DNA of 10,930 nucleotides from Candidatus Dormiibacterota bacterium (GTDB taxonomy: Bacteria > Chloroflexota > Dormibacteria > UBA8260 > Bog-877), in NCBI GenBank assembly GCA_003164475.1, contig PLTL01000200.1, positions 1 through 10,930 of the forward strand, read 5' to 3'. The stretch's first letter is position 1. Every line of letters begins with the position of its first letter. The position numbers and the translations under genes are program-made. The notes below the pieces were generated by a model. The model made no database searches. It saw only the letters and a list, made by a program, of their open reading frames with translations, and was not told the DNA's origin. This document shows positions 6,337 through 10,930 of this stretch, piece after piece.

Positions 6337-7803
6337 ATGAAATCAGCAAGCACCGTGTCGAGAGACCCTGGGGCACCGACCGGGGTCGAGCTCCGCCACA
6401 ACGCGCTGGGGATGGGATCACTGGTCTTCCAAGGGATCACTCACATCTCGCCTGCGACCAGCGTCATCTTTCTGCTGCCCCTGATCGCCCTGAAGGCGGG
6501 CTCGGCGATGGATATCTCCATGATCCTGAGCATGATTGCCTGTCTGTTCATTGCCAATACGGTGGCTGAGTTCTCCAGGTTCATGCCCTCGAGTGGGGGC
6601 TACTACTCCTATGTTTCGCGAGGGCTTGGGGGCGGGGCTGGGTTTCTTGCCACCGTGAGTTACCTCGCATATGACGTCGTCGGTTCGGCCGCAGTGATGG
6701 GGTTCATCGGCTACATCGCGGGACAGTTCATCGCCACCGAGCTCAACGTCCACATCGACTGGTGGATCCTCTCGATCGTGGCCTTCGCCATGGTGCTGGT
6801 ACTCACCTACCGAGGTGTCCGTATTTCGCTGCGGACCACCATGATCCTGGGCTCACTTGAACTGCTGATAATGCTCGCCCTAGCGATCACCTTCCTCGTC
6901 CACCCCGGTCCCCACTCGTCGTTCATAGCCCCCTTGAAGATCAACCTGGCGCCTGGTGGGTTCCGGGGCGTCATCGCCGGGATGGTGTTCTCGATCCTCG
7001 CTCTGAGCGGGTTCGAGGCGCCGGCACCACTGGCCCAGGAGTCCAACCGGCCGGCCACGTTCATCCGCCGTTCGGTGATCATCTCCCTCCTGATCGTGGG
7101 TGTGTTCTATATCTTCTCGGCCTACGCCTCGGCGGTCGGCTGGGGAACCCCGAACATGCCCGCTTTCGCCGGCAACGCCGCGCCTTACACGGTTCTGGCC
7201 CACCGGCTCTGGGGTCCGGTGTCGTGGCTGGTGTTCTTTGCCGTTTGCAACAGCGCCATCGCCGTCTCCTTGGCCTGCACCAATGCCGCCTCGCGGGTGA
7301 TGTACACGATGGCTCAGGCGGGGACGTTTCCGGCGCGGTTCGGCGAGATCCACCCCAAGTATCGGACGCCTGCGTTTGCCATTGTCATGGACATCCTGCT
7401 GGGCATCGTCCTGGTCATGATCGTGGGCGTGCTCTGGGGCGGCAGCAACATCTTCGGCTTCTGGGGTACCTTCGAGACCCTGGGTGTGATCGTTCTCTAC
7501 TTCATGGCCAACCTGGCGCTGGTCAGGTACATGAGGAGGGAGCGGCGTGCTGAGTACAGTCCTTGGATGCACATGGTTGTTCCCATCATCGGGAGCCTGG
7601 TGCTGCTTCCGGCGTTGTTCACGACGGTGTGGCCCGTCCCCGCCTTTCCGGTCAATCTCGCCGACTACGCGTACGTGGCCTGGATGCTGCTGGGTGCGGG
7701 CTGTCTGGTGTGGCTCACCAGGCGTCGGCCCGAGGCCCTGGAGCGAGGTGCCACGATGCTGGTCATGGCCGGAGCGATGGACCCGGGCGGTGACGAACAC
7801 TGA
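6337..7803 (+). CDS. APC-superfamily permease (amino acid or amino-sugar type)
   Basis: This 488-residue polytopic membrane protein is a proton- or sodium-coupled or exchange transporter of the amino acid-polyamine-organocation superfamily. About 12 hydrophobic segments can be traced. The first contains GMGSLVFQGITHISP, the broken-helix substrate segment of APC carriers. FSRFMPSSGGYYSYVSRGLG follows the second segment and is the family's conserved loop. SGFEAPAPLAQES marks the sixth-segment region. The start is ATG 6337, with GGGAGG 5 bases upstream; a longer in-frame reading upstream has no membrane or family character. It is the first gene of a sugar-catabolic cassette, which is unusual because such operons normally use sugar carriers. 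FrlA, the fructoselysine permease of E. coli, is an APC protein paired with a PfkB kinase and offers a precedent. Substrate unknown. Confidence 0.88.
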   Translation: MKSASTVSRDPGAPTGVELRHNALGMGSLVFQGITHISPATSVIFLLPLIALKAGSAMDISMILSMIACLFIANTVAEFSRFMPSSGGYYSYVSRGLGGGAGFLATVSYLAYDVVGSAAVMGFIGYIAGQFIATELNVHIDWWILSIVAFAMVLVLTYRGVRISLRTTMILGSLELLIMLALAITFLVHPGPHSSFIAPLKINLAPGGFRGVIAGMVFSILALSGFEAPAPLAQESNRPATFIRRSVIISLLIVGVFYIFSAYASAVGWGTPNMPAFAGNAAPYTVLAHRLWGPVSWLVFFAVCNSAIAVSLACTNAASRVMYTMAQAGTFPARFGEIHPKYRTPAFAIVMDILLGIVLVMIVGVLWGGSNIFGFWGTFETLGVIVLYFMANLALVRYMRRERRAEYSPWMHMVVPIIGSLVLLPALFTTVWPVPAFPVNLADYAYVAWMLLGAGCLVWLTRRRPEALERGATMLVMAGAMDPGGDEH

Positions 7804-7814
7804 GATTCGCGAGT

Positions 7815-7849
7815 GGGACGGTCCCCGCCACGGTGGCGGGGACCGTCCC
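7815..7849 (+). terminator. Perfect 16-bp hairpin between permease and kinase genes
   Basis: GGGACGGTCCCCGCCA (7815-7830) pairs without mismatch to TGGCGGGGACCGTCCC (7834-7849) across a CGG loop. Three T and a C follow. It begins 11 bases after the permease stop codon and ends 45 bases before the kinase start, too close for an obvious separate promoter. It may be a partial terminator, an attenuator, or an RNA-stabilising 3' end for the permease message. The stem is GC-rich enough to be very stable. Confidence 0.7.
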
Positions 7850-7894
7850 TTTCGGTGTCGGCGGCTTCCATGAGATGAGGAGGCGATAGGGCCT

Positions 7895-8845
7895 TTGCTG
7901 CTCGTCGGTATCGACGGCGGTGGCAGCGGCGTCAGGGCGCTGGCCCTGGACTTGGAGCAGGGGACACTCAGCAGCTGTGACTACGACAGCCCGGCCGACT
8001 TCTCGTCCATCCCCAGCGCGGCGGTTCTGGACGCCTTGCAGCGGGCAGGCCACGGTGCACTGGTACGGCAAAGTCGAGTGGCGGACGTGGCCTTCGCGGG
8101 CGTGGCCGGATGCGTCAGCGAGGAGCAGCGAGCCTCGGTCGAGGAGCGTCTGATCTCGGCTGGCGTAGCCAGGTCCGTTGCCGTGCACCACGACGCCTAC
8201 ACGGCGTGGTTCGGCGCCACCCTGGGACGGGCGGGGGTCGTAGTGATGGCCGGAACCGGTTCCTCGGTCTTCATGGTGGACCGGATGGGCGCGGAGCTTC
8301 TCATCGGTGGATACGGTGCGCTGTTTGGCGACGAGGGCAGCGGCTCCGACCTGGGGCGCGAGTTCTTGCGGGCGGCGGTGGCGGCCGAGGACGGTTACGG
8401 GCAGGCGACGCGCATCCGAACCGCGGCCCTGGCGGCTCTGGGGGTCAGCTCAATGCGCGCCGCGATGGGTGACAAGGAGTCCAGCGAGGCGTCGTGGCTG
8501 GCAAGTCTGGTCCCGCCATTTCTGGAGTTGGTTGGGGAGGGCGACTCCAGCGCCGTGGCCATTCTGCGAGCAAGACTGGCGTGCCTCGCTGACCAGATCG
8601 TGGTCGCAGTCAACGCTTGTGATGCATCTGGGGCGCCGCTGCTCTTCGGTGCCGGGAGCCTCTTTGGGAACGCGTCCTACCTGGATGAGCTCCGCTCCGC
8701 GGTACGGGAGCGGCGCCGCGACGTGACCCTGCAGCCGTCCCCCTGCAACTCCGTTCAAGGGGCGCTCCTGGCCGCGGTGGCCCGTGGGGAGGGATCATCC
8801 AGAAGCGACCTGAGCCGCGCCTTGGAGCTGTTGCGAGCCCCGTGA
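7895..8845 (+). CDS. BadF/BcrA-family sugar kinase (GlcNAc kinase-like)
   Basis: This 316-residue protein belongs to the BadF/BadG/BcrA/BcrD ATPase family of the ASKHA fold, which includes N-acetylglucosamine and glucosamine kinases. It probably phosphorylates the imported sugar in the cytosol. GIDGGGSGVRAL (5-16) is the phosphate-1 loop. HHDAYTAW (98-105) holds the probable catalytic Asp100. AGTGSS (119-124) is the phosphate-2 loop. GGYGALFGDEGSGSDLGRE (138-156) is the family signature. Near the end, LLFGAGSLFGN and the SVQGALLAA region form the adenosine site. Activation-type BadF proteins carry a 4Fe-4S cysteine pair; I see none, which favours a sugar kinase. The start is TTG 7895, about 11 bases after GAGGAGG; no ATG, GTG or other TTG lies between it and the in-frame TGA at 7871-7873. 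Its stop overlaps the next start as GTGA. Confidence 0.87.
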   Translation: MLLVGIDGGGSGVRALALDLEQGTLSSCDYDSPADFSSIPSAAVLDALQRAGHGALVRQSRVADVAFAGVAGCVSEEQRASVEERLISAGVARSVAVHHDAYTAWFGATLGRAGVVVMAGTGSSVFMVDRMGAELLIGGYGALFGDEGSGSDLGREFLRAAVAAEDGYGQATRIRTAALAALGVSSMRAAMGDKESSEASWLASLVPPFLELVGEGDSSAVAILRARLACLADQIVVAVNACDASGAPLLFGAGSLFGNASYLDELRSAVRERRRDVTLQPSPCNSVQGALLAAVARGEGSSRSDLSRALELLRAP

Positions 8846-9837
8846 GGGCGCTGACGGCGATAGTCCCGAACCCCTCGATGGACAGGGTGGAGGTGGTTCC
8901 CGAGCTCGCGTTCGGTCGCCCCTTGCGCGCCCAGCGGACTCTGGAGTGGCCGGGCGGCTCCGGGACCCATGCCGCTCTGGTCGCCAGGTCCTTGGGGGTG
9001 GCCCGGGTCACCGTCGTTGCTCCGGTAGGGGGTAGCCGCGGTGCCCGTTGGGTCGATGCTCTCCGGCGGAGGGGCATCGAGACCGTCACTGTGGGCATCG
9101 GAGGAGGCACACGCTCTAACGTCTCAGTGCTGGATGCGAAGGGCCTCAACCAGGTGGAGGTCGTCGAGAGCGGCCCGACCCTCGACGAGGCCGAGGCCAG
9201 CCAGTTCGCGGGGGCCGCGCTGCAGGCGCTGGCCGAGGACTCAGTGGTGGTTCTGAGCGGAAGTTTCCCCTCGGGTCTCGGGCTTGCCTTGGTGACGGAG
9301 CTGGCCCGGCGAGCGAGCCTGGTGGGTGCGCGGTTGGTGTGCGACCTAGGCGGCCCTGCGCTCGGTCTCGCCCTCCGGGCCCGGGTCGATTGGGCCAAGG
9401 CCAACTTCGACGAGGTGCGTTCCTGGCGGCTCACCTCCGGCCTCGGGGCTGCCCCGCCGACCGACGCGCCGGGGCCCGGAGGAGTGGAAGGCGAGGTGGT
9501 TGCCTGGCTGCAGGAGATAGGCCGGGTCTCGCCGGAGACCAATGTGGTCCTGACCAGGGGGGCCGATGGCGCCTTCTGGCGCGGACGTGGGGGCATCTTC
9601 CATGTGGGAGCGCCCCCGGCACCTGCGTTCAACCCCATCGGGTGCGGGGATGCCATGGTGGGAGCGATGGCGGCGGCGCTGTGCGCCGATCTGGACGCCG
9701 GGCAGGTGGTGTGCTGGGGTGTCGCGGCCGCGTTGGAGAACCTCGCCCACGCCGAGCCGGGAATCGTGGACAGACGTCGTTTCAGCGAGATACTGGATAC
9801 TGTCGTGCTGGGGGACCTCTCCGGAGGGGCCATGTGA
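8842..9837 (+). CDS. PfkB-family sugar-phosphate kinase (FruK/LacC-like)
   Basis: This 331-residue ribokinase-fold enzyme is closest in layout to 1-phosphofructokinase and tagatose-6-phosphate kinase. It should phosphorylate a ketose phosphate to the bisphosphate that the next enzyme cleaves. VPNPSMDRVEVV (8-19) is the family start, normally TxNPxxD. GGSGTH (38-43) stands where this subfamily has GGKGxN, so both the Lys and the Asn are replaced. KANFDEV (186-192) matches the usual KPNxxE. NPIGCGDAMVGA (264-275) is the second PfkB signature with catalytic Asp270 intact. The catalytic machinery is thus retained but the sugar-binding end is altered. It starts with a GTG overlapping the BadF stop codon (GTGA), so the two kinases are probably translated in a fixed ratio. 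PfkB membership is firm; substrate is unknown. Confidence 0.88.
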   Translation: MRALTAIVPNPSMDRVEVVPELAFGRPLRAQRTLEWPGGSGTHAALVARSLGVARVTVVAPVGGSRGARWVDALRRRGIETVTVGIGGGTRSNVSVLDAKGLNQVEVVESGPTLDEAEASQFAGAALQALAEDSVVVLSGSFPSGLGLALVTELARRASLVGARLVCDLGGPALGLALRARVDWAKANFDEVRSWRLTSGLGAAPPTDAPGPGGVEGEVVAWLQEIGRVSPETNVVLTRGADGAFWRGRGGIFHVGAPPAPAFNPIGCGDAMVGAMAAALCADLDAGQVVCWGVAAALENLAHAEPGIVDRRRFSEILDTVVLGDLSGGAM

Positions 9838-9862
9838 CCGAGACCGATAGGAGCGTGTGAGG

Positions 9863-10684
9863 GTGAACCTGGGCAAGCAACTGCGCATGAGCCGGATCGT
9901 GCGTCCCGACAGCGGCAGGAGCCTCATCGTCGCCTACGCTCACGGGGTGCTCATGGGTCCCTTGCCGGGCATGGTGAATCGGGACGATCTGGACCGCCAG
10001 GCGCACTCCCTGCGCGGCGCCGAGGCGGTGATCGTCCCCCCTGGTCTGGCCCGCTACGTGACTCCCTTGTTCGAGGGGCGTGACGCGCCGGCTCTGATGA
10101 TTCTGGTCGGTTGGCAGAACATGAGCCGGAGCCCGGAACAGCTCGGGTACCACACGGGCAGCACCGCGGCGCTGGCGTCGATCGAGAGGGTCGCGGCGAT
10201 GGGCGCGGCGGGCATCATGACCTACCTCTTCATCGGATTCGAGGACCCGCGGGAGGAGGCCAGAGAGATTGAGGTCACGGCCAGGATGGTTGAGGAGTGC
10301 GAACGTCTCGGGTTGGTGCTCCTGATCGAGTCGCGGGCGGTGAGGGATGAGCGAAACCAGGACGGCTCCTTCAGGCTGGACCTGCTCAAGCTGCACACGC
10401 GGATGGCGGCAGAAATCGGTGCCGATCTGGTTAAGACGAAGCAGCCGGCAACCGTGGACGAGGTCAGAGAGCTCACCGAGAGCTGCCCCTGCCCGGTTCT
10501 CTTTGCAGGGGGCCCGCTCCGCGAGGATCCCGGGGAGGCCTACCAGGTGGCTCGCGATGCCATCGAAGGAGGTGCTGCTGGACTGGTGTACGGCCGCAAC
10601 ACCTACCAGCAGGAGGATCCCGCGGTCGCCCTGAAGACGTTCTCAGACATAGTGCACAGTCGTGGCAGGCACGACGGAGGGTGA
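9863..10684 (+). CDS. Class I aldolase, DhnA/LacD-like (DeoC superfamily)
   Basis: This protein of about 273 residues has the TIM-barrel layout of DhnA-type fructose-bisphosphate aldolases and of LsrF. It should cleave a ketose bisphosphate to two three-carbon units. Numbering is from the alternative GTG at 9857, which gives 275 residues. AHGVLMGPLPGM (28-39) corresponds to the DHG-GP signature, but the conserved Asp is Ala28. GADLVKTKQP (188-197) carries the Schiff-base Lys193. LFAGGP (215-220) and GLVYGRNTYQQEDP (242-255) bind phosphate. The Tyr that serves as acid/base in the archaeal enzymes lies in a YPRG-like motif; here the stretch reads LLIESRAV. I prefer the GTG at 9863 because AGGAG at 9849-9853 is 9 bases away, against 3 for the one at 9857. 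The family is well supported. The changed residues argue against an ordinary FBP aldolase. Confidence 0.82.
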   Translation: MNLGKQLRMSRIVRPDSGRSLIVAYAHGVLMGPLPGMVNRDDLDRQAHSLRGAEAVIVPPGLARYVTPLFEGRDAPALMILVGWQNMSRSPEQLGYHTGSTAALASIERVAAMGAAGIMTYLFIGFEDPREEAREIEVTARMVEECERLGLVLLIESRAVRDERNQDGSFRLDLLKLHTRMAAEIGADLVKTKQPATVDEVRELTESCPCPVLFAGGPLREDPGEAYQVARDAIEGGAAGLVYGRNTYQQEDPAVALKTFSDIVHSRGRHDGG

Positions 10685-10687
10685 GAC

Positions 10688-10930
10688 GTGAATGACTTTG
10701 CCATGAACAGGTTCGTGCTCAGCGACCCGGCCTCGTTCGGCCGCATCGATCGACCGACGGCGTACCGGCAGGTCCATCTCAGTGAGTTGAAAGGCATGTT
10801 CGCGGATGAGGATGCCTGGCAGCGTGCGATCGACCGTTATGATCCCGTCGTTTATGAGGTCTTCATGGTGGAGCCGGAGAGCCCGAGCGGGTGGGACATG
10901 TCGTACGGAACCACGGTGATGCATCCCGGG
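10688..10930 (+). CDS. Cupin-type phosphoglucose isomerase, N-terminal part
   Basis: The first 81 residues of a gene that runs off the window. AYRQVHLSELKGMFADEDAW, then AIDRYDPVVYEVFMVE, and finally MSYGTTVMHPG match the N-terminal half of the cupin glucose-6-phosphate isomerases known from archaea and some bacteria, where YGxTxLxPG immediately precedes the metal-binding cupin motif. The metal ligands themselves lie beyond the right edge and cannot be checked. These enzymes interconvert an aldose 6-phosphate and its ketose and are unrelated to the SIS-fold Pgi. The start is GTG 10688, with GGAGG 7 bases upstream; ATG 10703 is an alternative. It lies 3 bases after the aldolase stop codon, so it is in the same operon and supplies the isomerase step. 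Confidence 0.75.
   Translation, partial: MNDFAMNRFVLSDPASFGRIDRPTAYRQVHLSELKGMFADEDAWQRAIDRYDPVVYEVFMVEPESPSGWDMSYGTTVMHPG

Noticed and set aside
6880..7800. Minus-strand open frame of 306 codons opposite the permease
   Set aside because: His/Arg/Gly-rich antisense shadow of a clear 12-segment membrane protein.

Overview
The window is GC-rich, its genes prefer G or C at third codon positions, GTG and TTG starts are common, and Shine-Dalgarno sites are clear. It encodes a HipBA pair, an ArsR/AHSA1 pair, an APC permease and a secreted barrel glycosidase. This suggests a high-GC, actinobacteria-like soil or environmental bacterium. No taxonomic marker gene is present, so that assignment is inference.

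Layout. (1) Positions 1-548 hold no supportable gene. (2) Positions 549-2221 (minus strand) carry a two-gene HipBA-type toxin-antitoxin operon. The XRE antitoxin comes first and overlaps the HipA kinase by a GTGA junction. An extended -10 promoter lies upstream, in tandem TGCTATA repeats. (3) Positions 2519-4775 (plus strand) hold a perfect 15-bp palindrome and a 34-codon ORF with an ideal ribosome site. The ORF overlaps the start of a large secreted TIM-barrel protein resembling GH31/GH36 glycosidases. Hairpins follow in the convergent gap. (4) Positions 4956-about 5900 (minus strand) hold an ArsR regulator and an AHSA1/SRPBCC protein. This is a common gene pair, but here both are broken by frameshifts. 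(5) Positions 6256-10930 (plus strand) form a five-gene cassette that runs off the right edge: APC permease, BadF/BcrA-type (GlcNAc-kinase-like) sugar kinase, PfkB kinase of the FruK/LacC type, class I DhnA/LacD-type aldolase, and the N-terminus of a cupin-type phosphoglucose isomerase.

How they may work together. The cassette reads as a complete upper glycolytic route: phosphorylate a sugar, isomerise it, phosphorylate it again and cleave it. Each step uses a protein family different from the textbook Embden-Meyerhof enzyme. Import is by an amino-acid-type permease, and conserved positions in the PfkB kinase and aldolase are changed. The substrate may therefore be an unusual sugar or a sugar-amine conjugate rather than glucose. 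The secreted glycosidase nearby could release such a sugar, but its link to the operon is only proximity. A perfect 16-bp hairpin between the permease and the kinase may set the expression ratio inside the operon.
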